In this document: positions 1 through 9,103 of the stretch, piece by piece | How positions within the stretch are numbered: the stretch's first letter is position 1 | Layout of the letters: every line of letters begins with the position of its first letter | Origin: Corynebacterium sp. J010B-136 | GTDB taxonomy: Bacteria; Actinomycetota; Actinomycetes; Mycobacteriales; Mycobacteriaceae | Assembly: GCF_002967075.1 (NCBI RefSeq) | Contig: NZ_PUGE01000003.1 | Span: forward strand, 304,987 to 368,986 | DNA: 64,000 nucleotides | Direction: 5' to 3' | Made by a program: the position numbers and the translations under genes | Notes under the pieces: generated by a model | What the model was told of the DNA's origin: nothing | Seen by the model: only the letters and a program-made list of their open reading frames with translations | Database searches by the model: none

Positions 1-56
1 CGCATCGACAAGGACATAAAGCCGGTGAGATCAGCGGCAAAAGGACGGTATAGCCA

Positions 57-623
57 ATGAACCTTGAGGGTTTGCGCGTCATGGGCATTGACCCTGGCTT
101 AACCCGCTGTGGTCTTTCCGTAGTACAAGCTGGCCGCGGTCGCGCCGTCATCCCCATCTCTGTGGGTGTTGCGCGCACCCCACCAGAGGAAGAATTGGCA
201 CAACGCTTGCTTCGTCTTTCCAATGCGGTGGAGGAGTGGATGGATGATTACCAGCCGGATGTAGTCGCGATTGAAAGATTATTTGAACGCGGTAATGTCT
301 CCACGGTATTGCACACGGCCCACGGTGTTGGCGTATTGATGCTGGCTGCAGCCAAGCGCGATATACCGGTTTATATGTACACTCCTTCGGAAGTGAAAAA
401 GGCTATCTCTGGCAATGGTCGTGCTGATAAGAAACAGATGACCACCATGATTACCCGTATCCTCGGATTGAGTGAAGCGCCGAAGCCGGCGGATGCTGCC
501 GATGCTTTGGCACTCGCGGTCTGTCACTGTTGGCGAGCGCCAGTTATCCAACGTGCAGAGATGGCGCAACAGCAGATGAAAAAGCTGGAGGAAGAACGCC
601 GCAAGCAAGCAGCGAATAAGTAA
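57..623 (+). CDS. ruvC: Crossover junction endodeoxyribonuclease RuvC
   Basis: RuvC is the dimeric Holliday-junction resolvase that nicks branch-migrated junctions during recombinational repair. The 188-residue product has the RNase H-like fold signature near the N terminus ([11 protein letters not shown], first catalytic Asp), the acidic motif [10 protein letters not shown] around residue 72, and the late [12 protein letters not shown] motif that supplies the last catalytic acids. An AAAGGA lies 11-12 bases before the ATG. The basic, Gln/Lys-rich tail is typical of actinobacterial RuvC. It heads the ruvC-ruvA-ruvB operon; its TAA stop overlaps the ATG of a small ORF (TAATG), so translation probably continues by coupling. 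Confidence 0.97.
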   Translation: MNLEGLRVMGIDPGLTRCGLSVVQAGRGRAVIPISVGVARTPPEEELAQRLLRLSNAVEEWMDDYQPDVVAIERLFERGNVSTVLHTAHGVGVLMLAAAKRDIPVYMYTPSEVKKAISGNGRADKKQMTTMITRILGLSEAPKPADAADALALAVCHCWRAPVIQRAEMAQQQMKKLEEERRKQAANK

Positions 624-739
624 TGGGCACGCGTAAATCTAATAGCGGCCAAATATGGGGAACCAATGTGTTGCATGCTGCGTCAGAAACAGCAACAAGA
701 GTTATTGCACAAGAAGAAATGGAGCTAGAAAACCTGTGA
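623..739 (+). CDS. Putative 38-residue coupled small ORF between ruvC and ruvA
   Basis: This ORF fills the ruvC-ruvA gap completely. Its ATG overlaps the ruvC stop (TAATG) and its TGA overlaps the ruvA GTG start (GTGA). The product begins [13 protein letters not shown] and ends EEMELENL: a basic N-terminal third and an acidic, probably helical C-terminal half. No known domain is recognised. Its own upstream frame is closed at 617-619, so it is not simply a frameshifted RuvC tail, although a short RuvC extension in relatives should be considered. It could be a real microprotein or only a coupling device that delivers ribosomes to ruvA. Confidence 0.45.
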   Translation: MGTRKSNSGQIWGTNVLHAASETATRVIAQEEMELENL

Positions 740-1368
740 TTGCCTCTTTGAACGGTGAGGTCTTATCCATCGCCCTTGATCACGCTGTTATTGAATGTGG
801 CGGGGTTGGCTACCAATTCTTAGCCACGCCCCGGACCTTAGGTACTTTGGTGCGCGGTGATCGTGCGCGAGTGATGACGTCCTTGGCTGTCAAGGAAGAC
901 GCCATGACCCTATATGGATTTACCGCAGATGAAGATCGTGCGATGTTTCATCAACTCCAAGTAGTGTCCGGCTTAGGCCCGAAGCTTGCGCTGGCATGTT
1001 TATCGGTGCTCGAGCCAGGCGAAATTGCCACTGCCATTAATAATGGGGATGCGAAGAAGCTGCAGACCATCCCAGGTGTGGGCAAGCGTATGTCGGAGCG
1101 TATGGCTTTGGAACTGAAGGACAAGGTTAAAGGCTTTATTACGCAACCTGCTGGGGATGATGCGTCGGCTGCTTCCCAAAGCAGCCTGCCTGTCGGCAGC
1201 GGGGCAATGGTAGATACCGTCGTCGAAGCATTGGTCGGGCTTGGCTTTACCGAAAAAGCGTCGCGTCCTGTGGTTGAAGCCTTCGTGGCAGAATCAGAAA
1301 ATACGGAAACCCTTGAAACTGCTACCGTCTTGCGTGCATCGCTTGCAGCACTAAGCGGTAAGAAATAG
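736..1368 (+). CDS. ruvA: Holliday junction branch migration protein RuvA
   Basis: RuvA binds the four-way junction as a tetramer and loads the RuvB motors. I chose the GTG at 736, giving about 210 residues starting (M)IASLNGEVLSI; a longer reading from 655 adds an unrelated Cys/Arg-rich leader. The N-terminal OB-fold (GGVGYQFLATPRTL), the helix-hairpin-helix region (VSGLGPKLALACLS and IPGVGKRMSERMALELKDK) and the C-terminal RuvB-binding three-helix domain (VEALVGLGFTEKAS) appear in the expected order. A GGAG lies 11 bases before the GTG. The start overlaps the stop of the preceding small ORF, and ruvB follows after 45 bases. Confidence 0.95.
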   Translation: MIASLNGEVLSIALDHAVIECGGVGYQFLATPRTLGTLVRGDRARVMTSLAVKEDAMTLYGFTADEDRAMFHQLQVVSGLGPKLALACLSVLEPGEIATAINNGDAKKLQTIPGVGKRMSERMALELKDKVKGFITQPAGDDASAASQSSLPVGSGAMVDTVVEALVGLGFTEKASRPVVEAFVAESENTETLETATVLRASLAALSGKK

Positions 1369-1413
1369 AGGTTCATCAAACATGAATGAATCACCGGAGA
1401 TTGAGGACACGAC

Positions 1414-2493
1414 ATGTCGGATGTAGAGCGCACTGAATTTCAGCTTCCCAATGACGCTGCGCGCCCTGAGCCTTTGCAGCGAAATGAGAATATTGCCGCT
1501 GAAATGCAGCTGGGCGAACACGACGTGGAGCGTTCGCTGCGTCCCAAAGGCTTGGATGAATTCATCGGCCAGCCGAAGGTCAAAGAACAGCTGTCGCTAG
1601 TTCTCACCGGTGCTAAAAATCGTGGTGTTGTTCCAGATCACGTGTTGCTCTCGGGCCCGCCAGGTCTTGGTAAGACCACCATGGCGATGATCATTGCCCA
1701 GGAAATGGGCACGAGTTTGCGCATGACCTCGGGCCCAGCCCTGGAACGAGCTGGCGACTTGGCCGCGATGTTATCGAACCTGATGGAAGGTGACATCCTT
1801 TTCATCGATGAGATTCACCGTATCGCGCGTCCTGCCGAGGAAATGTTGTACATGGCGATGGAAGACTTCCGCATCGACGTCATTGTGGGTAAAGGGCCTG
1901 GTGCAACATCCATTCCGTTGGAAATTCCGCCATTTACCCTTGTTGGAGCAACCACTCGCGCGGGCATGCTCACCGGCCCTTTGCGTGATCGCTTCGGCTT
2001 TACTGCGCAAATGGAGTACTACAACGACGCCGATCTAGAACACGTTGTTACTCGTGCGGCTCGAATTTTGGGCGTGGACATTGACAAAGACGCAGCGATT
2101 GAAATTGGGTCGCGCTCGCGTGGCACCCCGCGTATTGCAAACCGGCTTTTGCGCCGCGTGCGTGACTTTGCTGAAGTCAATGGCGATGGACATGTTGACA
2201 TGGCAGCAGCGCAGGGTGCGTTGGAAGTCTTCGACGTGGACCACAAAGGTCTAGACCGCCTGGACCGGGCAGTGCTTAGCGCATTGATTAAGGGCCACGG
2301 CGGCGGGCCGGTTGGCGTGAGTACTCTTGCCATTGCTGTTGGTGAAGAACCTTCCACCGTTGAGGAAGTGTGTGAGCCCTATCTTGTGCGCGCTGGCATG
2401 ATTGCGCGCTCTGCCCGCGGGCGCGTGGCAACTCGTGCGGCGTGGGAACATTTGGGACTTACTCCTCCTAATACCGCCGCGGGACTTTTCTAA
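1414..2493 (+). CDS. ruvB: Holliday junction branch migration ATPase RuvB
   Basis: RuvB is the hexameric AAA+ motor that drives branch migration with RuvA. The 359-residue product carries [18 protein letters not shown], Walker [10 protein letters not shown] (about residues 82-90), Walker [10 protein letters not shown], sensor 1 [12 protein letters not shown], the arginine-finger region GPLRDRFG, and a C-terminal winged-helix domain with [16 protein letters not shown] lies eight bases before the ATG. It is the third gene of the ruv operon. The N-terminal extension of about 35 residues before the conserved core is usual in corynebacteria. Nothing is missing from the catalytic set. Confidence 0.98.
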   Translation: MSDVERTEFQLPNDAARPEPLQRNENIAAEMQLGEHDVERSLRPKGLDEFIGQPKVKEQLSLVLTGAKNRGVVPDHVLLSGPPGLGKTTMAMIIAQEMGTSLRMTSGPALERAGDLAAMLSNLMEGDILFIDEIHRIARPAEEMLYMAMEDFRIDVIVGKGPGATSIPLEIPPFTLVGATTRAGMLTGPLRDRFGFTAQMEYYNDADLEHVVTRAARILGVDIDKDAAIEIGSRSRGTPRIANRLLRRVRDFAEVNGDGHVDMAAAQGALEVFDVDHKGLDRLDRAVLSALIKGHGGGPVGVSTLAIAVGEEPSTVEEVCEPYLVRAGMIARSARGRVATRAAWEHLGLTPPNTAAGLF

Positions 2494-2576
2494 CGCGTAG
2501 CGACTTTGTTCGCGTGTAGAGAACAAGCGGGCTTTAGCAAGGAATTTCGGCGATATTCTGGCAGTATGGAAATACT

Positions 2577-3020
2577 ATGGAATTAGTATTTATCGCAATA
2601 ATCCTTGTCCTTTTCCTCCTTCCCAGCATCCTGATTGGCCGCAAGCAGCGTCAGCGTCAGCGCGAGATCCAGCAGTTCCAGCACGACTTGGTTCCTGGAC
2701 AGCGAGTAATCACCGCCGGCGGCATTGTCGGCACCGTGGTTTCCACCGACAGCAATACCGTCAACTTAGAACTATCGCCTAATGTCGTCGTTACTTTTGA
2801 GCGCATGGGCATTATCCGCAGTGCGGATGCGATCAGCCCGGCCGGTGGTCCCGCACTAGAAAACCAGCAACCAAGCTCCCCGGCGACTGAGCATCCAGAA
2901 GCTTTCGAGGATCGCGGAAGCCACCCCGAAAATTACTCCAGCAACTTTGAGTCTGAAAACTATGACGCACCAGAGTCTAACGATGATGACTTTGGCAGCT
3001 CACCTGAGTCAAAGAACTAA
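2577..3020 (+). CDS. yajC: Preprotein translocase subunit YajC
   Basis: YajC is a small single-pass membrane partner of SecDF. The product has one N-terminal membrane helix (residues 2-19), a basic RKQRQRQREIQ stretch, then the YajC core (LVPGQRVITAGGIVGTVVS ... LELSPNVVVTFERMGIIR). The last 55 residues are a low-complexity acidic Pro/Ser/Asn/Glu tail that is probably disordered. The ATG at 2565 is followed by an in-frame stop, so 2577 is the first usable start. It lies between ruvB and secD and is separated from secD by a terminator-like hairpin and a leader of almost 300 bases. Confidence 0.93.
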   Translation: MELVFIAIILVLFLLPSILIGRKQRQRQREIQQFQHDLVPGQRVITAGGIVGTVVSTDSNTVNLELSPNVVVTFERMGIIRSADAISPAGGPALENQQPSSPATEHPEAFEDRGSHPENYSSNFESENYDAPESNDDDFGSSPESKN

Positions 3021-3034
3021 AGTTAGATTTCTAG

Positions 3035-3079
3035 AAAGCACCCGTGTGCACCCAATTGAGGGAGCATGCTGGTGCTTTT
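3035..3079 (+). terminator. Terminator-like hairpin after yajC
   Basis: An 8-bp stem (AAAGCACC / GGTGCTTT, 3035-3042 and 3071-3078) with a 28-base loop ends in a short T run. It sits 15 bases after the yajC stop and could separate ruv-yajC transcripts from secDF or attenuate read-through. Confidence 0.5.
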
Positions 3080-3188
3080 CGCGTGCCAGAGCTGCAATTT
3101 AACTAGTTAATTCACAGCAGCGGCAACGATATGAAAAGGCGTATTACTTCTCACATGCTCGGAGAAATGCCAAGATCGGGTGCTGCAC

Positions 3189-3214
3189 AGTTGTATATAT
3201 GACGTACGATAATG
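3189..3214 (+). promoter_or_regulatory. Possible secD promoter region
   Basis: The yajC-secD gap contains TATATGACGTACGATAAT; GATAAT at about 3208-3213 resembles a -10 box, giving secD a leader of roughly 90 bases. No well-spaced -35 box is visible. This is a weak assignment based on composition and position only. Confidence 0.3.
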
Positions 3215-3311
3215 GTTTGTGTTTGGTCAACCTAACGTGCGGTGTATTTTACTGCGCGCGGTGGCCGCAAAATCTAAATAGTCAATAAAGTCAACCAGTG
3301 GGAGATTAGCC

Positions 3312-5297
3312 TTGTCCGCTCCTAATCGCGGCGCGATCAGCAAAAGTAATCGCACCTGGCCCAAACGCGCTCTAGCGTTGTTTGGGCTCATAGTGATCCT
3401 TCTCTACGCATTAGTTCTTTTTACCGGGGAGCGTTCACTTAGCCCCAAGCTTGGTATCGACCTGCAAGGTGGTACGCGAGTCACGCTAGTTCCACAGGGT
3501 GAAGAGCCAACCCAGGACCAGTTGGCGCAAGCTCGTACGATTTTGGAGCAGCGTGTCAACGGCATGGGTGTCTCTGGTGCTGAGGTAGTAACCAACGGCA
3601 ATACCTTGGTGATCACCGTTCCGGGTGAAGACACCTCTCAGGCACAAGCTGTTGGTGCGACATCGCAGCTGCTATTTCGTCCTGTAGCTGAACAGCCGAA
3701 TCCGGATCCAGCAGCGCTGGGTGAGACCATCGAAGAAATGGCCAACCGGTGGGTAGAATTCGACCTCATTTCTGTCGATGGGGCGAATCAGGTTCTCAAG
3801 CAGGTTCATGATGCCATTAACCCAACTACGGATGACGAAGGCGATGCTGCCGACGATACAGATTCAGATGCGCCAACCGTAACTGCGGAGCCACGACCAG
3901 AGCCTGAGAACTCTCTAGAGGCTGCTGATCGCCGCGATGAAATGACTGAGATGCTGTTGAAGGACCGCCAGTCTGAAGACCCAACGGTTCAGGCCGCAGC
4001 ACTGTCTTTGATGCAGTGTGATGCCGCAACTGACCCATTGGCAGGTGCAGACGACCCAGCGCTTCCTTTTGTTACCTGTGACTATGACAATCAGGCTCCC
4101 TACCTTTTGGAGCCTGCTCCGTTGCTCGCCGGCATTGAGGATCCAGAAGGCACTCGTCTAACCGGTAATGAGATTGATACGAATTCACCAATCAATGGTG
4201 GCTTGAACTCTCAAACCAGTCAGATGGAAATTAGCTTCTCTTTCCAGACCGGTGATGGCCCAACTGGTTCCGATACCTGGGCCAAGTTGACCGACGAGTA
4301 CCTGCAGAAGCAAATCGCTATCACATTGGACTCGGCGGTTATCTCCGCTCCCGTGATTCAGGGCGTAACCCCATATGGTTCCGCAACCTCCATCACTGGA
4401 CAATTCACTCAGGAGCAAGCACAAAGTCTTGCCAACAACCTACGTTATGGCGCGCTGCCATTGTCCTTTACCGGTGAAGACGGTGAATCGGGCGGTACCA
4501 CCGAGATCGTCCCACCGTCACTGGGTAAGACTGCGCTGGAAGCGGGCCTTATCGCTGGCGTTGTAGGTCTGCTTCTTGTCGCGGCTTACTCCATTTACTA
4601 CTTCCGCGCTTTGGCTGGCGTTTCCCTCATTACGCTGGTGGCCGCAGCAATCTTGACCTATGGCTCCATCGTCTTGCTGGGCCGCTGGATCGGCTACTCG
4701 CTGGACCTGTCCGGTATCGCAGGTTTGGTCATCGGTATTGGTGCCACCGCTGACTCCTTTGTTGTCTACTTCGAGCGCATCAAGGATGAGCTGCTTGAGG
4801 GACGTACATTTAGGTCCGCAGCTACTAAGGCTTGGGAGCGCGCACGTGCGACCATCATTACGGGTAACGTCGTGACCTTGATCGGTGCTGTCGTGGTCTA
4901 CATGCTGGCTGTTGGTGAAGTTAAGGGCTTTGCATTCACGCTGGGTCTGACCACCGTATTCGACATCGTTGTTTCCTTCCTCGTGATGGCACCACTGATG
5001 CAGATCGCGGCACGTCGTCCAGCATTTGCTAAGCCATCGATGAACGGCCTGGGCGGCATGTTTGCTTTGGTCGAAGAACGCCGTGAACAGGGTTTCTACG
5101 CGCCAGGACGCAACCACAGGGCAGCAGCTTCTACTGGTTCTGAAGCCGAAGGCAAGGAAGAGCCAGTAAACCAGCTTCGAAGCGTCGTTGGGCCAACATC
5201 ATCAGCATCATCAACTTCTGAAGCACCCGAAAGATCAGACAGCGGGGAAGACCCCTCCGCGAAGCCTTCGGATCAGGACTCCCAGGAGGAGAAATAA
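3312..5297 (+). CDS. secD: Protein translocase subunit SecD
   Basis: SecD with SecF forms the proton-driven complex that helps pull proteins out of the SecYEG channel. The TTG start at 3312 follows GTGGGAG with seven bases of spacing. There is one N-terminal membrane helix (about residues 20-42), the GIDLQGGTRV motif, a large extracytoplasmic domain, then five C-terminal helices with GLVIGIGATADSFVVYFERI. The extracytoplasmic domain holds a long acidic Asp/Glu/Pro/Thr insert (about 170-215) and two cysteines near 237 and 253. A disordered 90-residue Ser/Glu-rich tail follows the last helix. secF starts two bases after the stop region. Confidence 0.97.
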   Translation: MSAPNRGAISKSNRTWPKRALALFGLIVILLYALVLFTGERSLSPKLGIDLQGGTRVTLVPQGEEPTQDQLAQARTILEQRVNGMGVSGAEVVTNGNTLVITVPGEDTSQAQAVGATSQLLFRPVAEQPNPDPAALGETIEEMANRWVEFDLISVDGANQVLKQVHDAINPTTDDEGDAADDTDSDAPTVTAEPRPEPENSLEAADRRDEMTEMLLKDRQSEDPTVQAAALSLMQCDAATDPLAGADDPALPFVTCDYDNQAPYLLEPAPLLAGIEDPEGTRLTGNEIDTNSPINGGLNSQTSQMEISFSFQTGDGPTGSDTWAKLTDEYLQKQIAITLDSAVISAPVIQGVTPYGSATSITGQFTQEQAQSLANNLRYGALPLSFTGEDGESGGTTEIVPPSLGKTALEAGLIAGVVGLLLVAAYSIYYFRALAGVSLITLVAAAILTYGSIVLLGRWIGYSLDLSGIAGLVIGIGATADSFVVYFERIKDELLEGRTFRSAATKAWERARATIITGNVVTLIGAVVVYMLAVGEVKGFAFTLGLTTVFDIVVSFLVMAPLMQIAARRPAFAKPSMNGLGGMFALVEERREQGFYAPGRNHRAAASTGSEAEGKEEPVNQLRSVVGPTSSASSTSEAPERSDSGEDPSAKPSDQDSQEEK

Positions 5298-5299
5298 TC

Positions 5300-6451
5300 A
5301 TGGCTGCCAATAAATCTAAAATCTCTCGCATGGATCGCCTATACCTCGATGAGGGCGGCTTTGATTTCATCAAGCGATCCAAGACCTGGTACTCCATCAC
5401 CATTGGTCTTTTAGTGGTCGCAATCGCTGCCATCGCCATTCGCGGATTCAGCCTTTCGCTGGACTTCGAAGGCGGAACCAAAATCAACCTTCCCGCCAAA
5501 GGCCTGGAAGAAACCGCAGTTTCCGAGGTATTCCAAGAAGCTACTGGCATTGAACCTGAACAGGTCCAAATTGTTGGTAGTGGTGAGAGCGCGACGCTGG
5601 AAGTAAACTCCGAGCGTTTAACCGAGGAACAGGCGGATTCGGCACGACTGGCAATCTATGAAGAATTTCAGCCAGTAAACGCAGCTGGGGAAGCTACCCC
5701 TGATGCTGTGGGCGTATCCACCGTGTCGGAGTCCTGGGGCTCAACTATTACTAAGCGCATGATCATCGCGATGATTGTGTTCCTGGTTATTGCGACGGCA
5801 TATGTTGCTTTCCGCCTGCAGCGCACTATGGCAATTGCTGCCATCTTGGCCCTGATTGCTGACGGTATTATCATCGCTGGCCTGTACGCGCTGTTTGGTT
5901 TGGAAGTTTCCCCAGCAGTCATTATTGGTCTGCTGACGGTCTTGACCTTCTCCATCTATGACTCCGTGATTGTCTTTGACAAGGTCAATGAAAATACAGA
6001 GGGGATTACCGGACAAAGAAATCGAACGTATGCTGAGCAAACCAACTTGGCAATTAATCAGACCGTGATGCGTTCAATCTCTACCTCGGTTATTTCTGCA
6101 CTGCCGATCATTGCGCTATTTGTCGTTGCCGTATGGATGATGGGCATTGGTACCCTGCGCGATCTTGCGCTCATTCAGCTTATCGGTGTTATCGAAGGTA
6201 TCTTCTCTTCGATTTTCTTGGCTTCACCTTTGGTAGTCACTCTGGCTAACCGCAATAAGAAGATTAAGGAACACAACAAGCAAGTCGCTGAATATCGTGC
6301 CAGTGCCGAATTTAGCGAGGGCGAACAGGATGCAGGTAGCAAGGAAGCAAACTCCAAGCGCCAGGTCGTCTCACCAACCGCACAACAGCCGACGAACCTA
6401 GAAGGCACACAGGTCTCGCAGACCGGCTCTTCTTGGCGTCCACGGCGTTAA
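5300..6451 (+). CDS. secF: Protein translocase subunit SecF
   Basis: SecF is the partner of SecD in post-translocational pulling. The 383-residue product has the N-terminal helix (about 30-50), the DFEGGTKINLPA motif, a small periplasm-equivalent domain, and five C-terminal helices including LTVLTFSIYDSVIVFDKVNENT, the family's conserved D/N-rich helix. GGAGGAGAAATAATC precedes the ATG, giving a good ribosome site inside the end of secD, so translation is coupled. The C-terminal 70 residues are polar and probably disordered. Confidence 0.97.
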   Translation: MAANKSKISRMDRLYLDEGGFDFIKRSKTWYSITIGLLVVAIAAIAIRGFSLSLDFEGGTKINLPAKGLEETAVSEVFQEATGIEPEQVQIVGSGESATLEVNSERLTEEQADSARLAIYEEFQPVNAAGEATPDAVGVSTVSESWGSTITKRMIIAMIVFLVIATAYVAFRLQRTMAIAAILALIADGIIIAGLYALFGLEVSPAVIIGLLTVLTFSIYDSVIVFDKVNENTEGITGQRNRTYAEQTNLAINQTVMRSISTSVISALPIIALFVVAVWMMGIGTLRDLALIQLIGVIEGIFSSIFLASPLVVTLANRNKKIKEHNKQVAEYRASAEFSEGEQDAGSKEANSKRQVVSPTAQQPTNLEGTQVSQTGSSWRPRR

Positions 6452-6479
6452 GACTAACTCTTAACCGCTAAAGATTTTT

Positions 6480-6516
6480 AACAGCACCGCTTTCTACATG
6501 CGGTGCTGTTTTCTTT
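6480..6516 (+). terminator. Rho-independent terminator after secF
   Basis: A perfect 11-bp stem (AACAGCACCGC, 6480-6490, with GCGGTGCTGTT, 6500-6510) followed by TTCTTT closes the secDF transcript. Confidence 0.85.
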
Positions 6517-6604
6517 CGCTCTATTTACCTATCCTCAAGCTTTTTCATTGGTTATTAAGTAGATAGGGTAGTAAAGTTTCGGGTTTGTGAAGGAGACACG
6601 TGGC

Positions 6605-8341
6605 ATGAACCAAAAAGTGGTAAAAACAGTGGATAACCAAAGCACACCACGAACACCGATGCGTGGGTGGCGAAAGCATGCCCGACACTTACGTGCCGGT
6701 GTCGTACTTCTAGCCGCATCCTCGCTTGTGCTGACTGCTTGCTCAACTGGCGGAGACCAAAGCGGCGAGCAGGAAATTGGCCCTGAAGAAAAGAAAAGCT
6801 CTGAGTATCCGGGATACTTGGCTAACTCTGAGCTAACTACGGTCAACGCTGGTTCAGCATTTGGTACTGCCTCAGTAGCATCGCAGCTATCAGGTCGCCT
6901 ATATCCGGGTGCTTTTGTCTCCGGCCCAACTGGACAGTTGGTGCCGAACTCGGATTTGGTTACGACCCATGAGTGGATGGATGGCGATCAGCGCAAAGTG
7001 TTGTACACGGTGACTGAGGATGCAACTTATTCCGATGGCACGCCTGTTACCTGTGATGATTTCTTGCTGGCTTATACCGCAGGCCAGATGCAAGAGATGT
7101 TTGGGTCAAATATGCCTTTGATGGATCAAGTTGAATCCGTTGCCTGCGCGCCTGAGAACAAGAAATTCTTGGTCAAGTTCCAGCCAGGACAAGGTGGACA
7201 GTGGCGTTCAATGTTTGGCCCGGGCACTGTCATGCCGGCTCATAAGATTGCTGAACGTGCTGAGATGAGCAGGGAAGAGCTGGTTAACGCCCTCTATTCG
7301 CAAGACCCTAATCAATTAGGGCGCGTCGCAGAGATTTGGCGCTTTGCCTTTGGTCTTGATCATTTCACCCCAGAAATGCATGTCTCCTATGGTCCATTTG
7401 CCCTGGATAGCGTGGGTGAGCAGGGTGAGGTCCTGCTCAAGCGCAATGACAACTACTACGGCGATCCAGCTTTGATGGACAATCTTGTGATCTGGCCGAT
7501 CCACTCGGATGTCTCAGAAGTAACCCAGCAAGACAACCTCCTGGTTGCTGATGCAGCTGTTTCTGAACCCAAGTGGTTTGATAAAGAAACTATGGGCGAT
7601 AACTTCGAGATCGAAGATGTCGTCGGCGATCTCACGGACTCGCTGATTTTCTCTGACTCAGGTGTCTTTGAGCAGCAGTGGGCACGCCAGGCTTTTGCCG
7701 CTTGTATTGACCAAGGCGAAATTGCCAAGGTGAGCTCCGAGGCTTCTGGGGTAGAAGTTCCACCCGTCTATACCCATGCGGTCAACCACAATGATCCTTT
7801 GGCACGAACCCTTGCTTCAGTTACCAGGGAACATCAGGAAACAGATATGGACAAGGCTGGACAGCTGGCCGGCATGACCATCCGCATTGGATATCTTGGT
7901 GAAGATGAGCGTTTGCAAGCGATGGTGGACTCTATCCGCCAGCAGTGCGAGCCAGCAGGGATTACAGTTGAAGAAGTAACCGGCGGCAATGTTTCTGCGG
8001 CCTTTTTGGAAATGGATCCAGAGACTTGGTTGCCGAGCATCGACGCTTTCTTAGGCCCCATTAATTCGCGTTCACAGTATGGAGTTAACGCTGCAAGCTT
8101 GGCGCGTGTCGATGAACTCCGTGACGAAGAGCGCCAATTATGGGAAGATCTTCCCGGTTTGCCGCTGTCTGCGGAACCGCATACCTTCTTTATTTCACCG
8201 CAGCTGGCTAATGCCGTGCCGTACACCGGAAGCACCGGTATTGGGTGGAATATGGACCGTTGGTACGTCCAAGATGTGCCAGAGTCCACAGGCTCTTCCT
8301 CATCTGAGGGGGAGAGCTCTGAAACTTCCTCTAGCAGTTGA
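6605..8341 (+). CDS. ABC transporter family 5 substrate-binding lipoprotein (DciAE-like)
   Basis: This is an extracytoplasmic oligopeptide/dipeptide-type solute-binding protein. I chose ATG 6605 because AGGAG lies nine bases upstream; a GTG at 6587 would overlap that site. A basic N terminus and a hydrophobic segment end in the lipobox LTAC, with Cys46 as the lipidation site, so the protein is membrane anchored. The family 5 signatures TVTEDATYSDGTPVTCDDFLLAY and YYGDPALMDNLVI-like segments are present. The tail is Ser/Glu-rich. No permease or ATPase gene is adjacent. The secF-this gene-apt-rel order matches the C. glutamicum gene called dciAE. Substrate unknown. Confidence 0.85.
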   Translation: MNQKVVKTVDNQSTPRTPMRGWRKHARHLRAGVVLLAASSLVLTACSTGGDQSGEQEIGPEEKKSSEYPGYLANSELTTVNAGSAFGTASVASQLSGRLYPGAFVSGPTGQLVPNSDLVTTHEWMDGDQRKVLYTVTEDATYSDGTPVTCDDFLLAYTAGQMQEMFGSNMPLMDQVESVACAPENKKFLVKFQPGQGGQWRSMFGPGTVMPAHKIAERAEMSREELVNALYSQDPNQLGRVAEIWRFAFGLDHFTPEMHVSYGPFALDSVGEQGEVLLKRNDNYYGDPALMDNLVIWPIHSDVSEVTQQDNLLVADAAVSEPKWFDKETMGDNFEIEDVVGDLTDSLIFSDSGVFEQQWARQAFAACIDQGEIAKVSSEASGVEVPPVYTHAVNHNDPLARTLASVTREHQETDMDKAGQLAGMTIRIGYLGEDERLQAMVDSIRQQCEPAGITVEEVTGGNVSAAFLEMDPETWLPSIDAFLGPINSRSQYGVNAASLARVDELRDEERQLWEDLPGLPLSAEPHTFFISPQLANAVPYTGSTGIGWNMDRWYVQDVPESTGSSSSEGESSETSSSS

Positions 8342-8361
8342 TAATCTACTTGTGCAGTATT

Positions 8362-8398
8362 AAGCCTCTGGAGATAATCCACGAGGCTTCTTGCTTTT
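8362..8398 (+). terminator. Possible terminator after the substrate-binding protein
   Basis: A 7-bp stem AAGCCTC / GAGGCTT (8362-8368, 8383-8389) is followed by CTTGCTTTT. The stem is short and the T run interrupted. Confidence 0.45.
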
Positions 8399-8459
8399 GC
8401 TGCCGCCGCGTCATTCCACGTTTTCCACTAACTATGAATAGATCTTAAGGTTTAATACC

Positions 8460-9008
8460 GTGAACTCAAAGTATTCCGATGCCCGTGAAGCCATCAAGGA
8501 TAAAATCCGCTATGTACAGGATTTTCCAGAAGACGGTGTGCTTTTTGAAGACTTGACTCCGGTATTAGCTGATGCCGATGCCTTTTCAGTAGTCATCGAT
8601 GGTCTTGCTGATGAATGCGAAAAGCTGGGCGCGGATCTCATCGCAGGTCTCGATGCACGTGGCTTTTTGCTTGGCTCAGCCGCAGCGTACAAGCTGGGCA
8701 CCGGTGTCCTGGCAGTGCGCAAGGCTGGCAAGCTTCCCCCTCCAGTGCTGCACCAAGAATACTCCTTGGAGTACGGCTCCGCGGCGTTGGAGATTCCTGC
8801 GGATGGGGCAGTGATTACGGGCGCCAAGATTGCGCTTGTCGATGACGTCCTTGCCACCGGCGGTACCCTTGCCGGTGCTCGTCAACTGCTGGAGTCCGCT
8901 GGCGCAGAAGTCGTGGGTGCTGTTGTGGTTTTGGAAGTTGAAGGTCTAGGGGGACGTGAAAAGTTTGGAAATCTCCCTATTAGTGTGCTGAATGCCACAA
9001 CTGAATAA
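8460..9008 (+). CDS. apt: Adenine phosphoribosyltransferase
   Basis: Apt converts adenine and PRPP to AMP in purine salvage. The product has the N-terminal [16 protein letters not shown] segment, [18 protein letters not shown], the flexible-loop region [16 protein letters not shown], and the PRPP-binding motif [16 protein letters not shown] (about residues 126-141). Length (182) is normal. It starts with GTG. It sits directly before rel, the usual corynebacterial arrangement, linking adenine salvage with (p)ppGpp metabolism by position. Confidence 0.96.
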   Translation: MNSKYSDAREAIKDKIRYVQDFPEDGVLFEDLTPVLADADAFSVVIDGLADECEKLGADLIAGLDARGFLLGSAAAYKLGTGVLAVRKAGKLPPPVLHQEYSLEYGSAALEIPADGAVITGAKIALVDDVLATGGTLAGARQLLESAGAEVVGAVVVLEVEGLGGREKFGNLPISVLNATTE

Positions 9009-9103
9009 GACGCGCTAAACTAGGTTCATTAAGGATTCGGTTTGGGTCTTTAAACCAGTAAATATTTGGGCCCACCGAGTAGGTAGTGAGTGAAAGGGCG
9101 CAC

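Noticed and set aside
3131..3202. 23-residue ORF in the yajC-secD gap
   Set aside because: It has no Shine-Dalgarno sequence and no coupling to a neighbour, unlike the two small ORFs reported.
4518..5117. Minus-strand ORF of 199 codons inside secD
   Set aside because: It is antisense to the conserved membrane domain of SecD; the product is His/Gln/Cys-rich, typical of a shadow frame.
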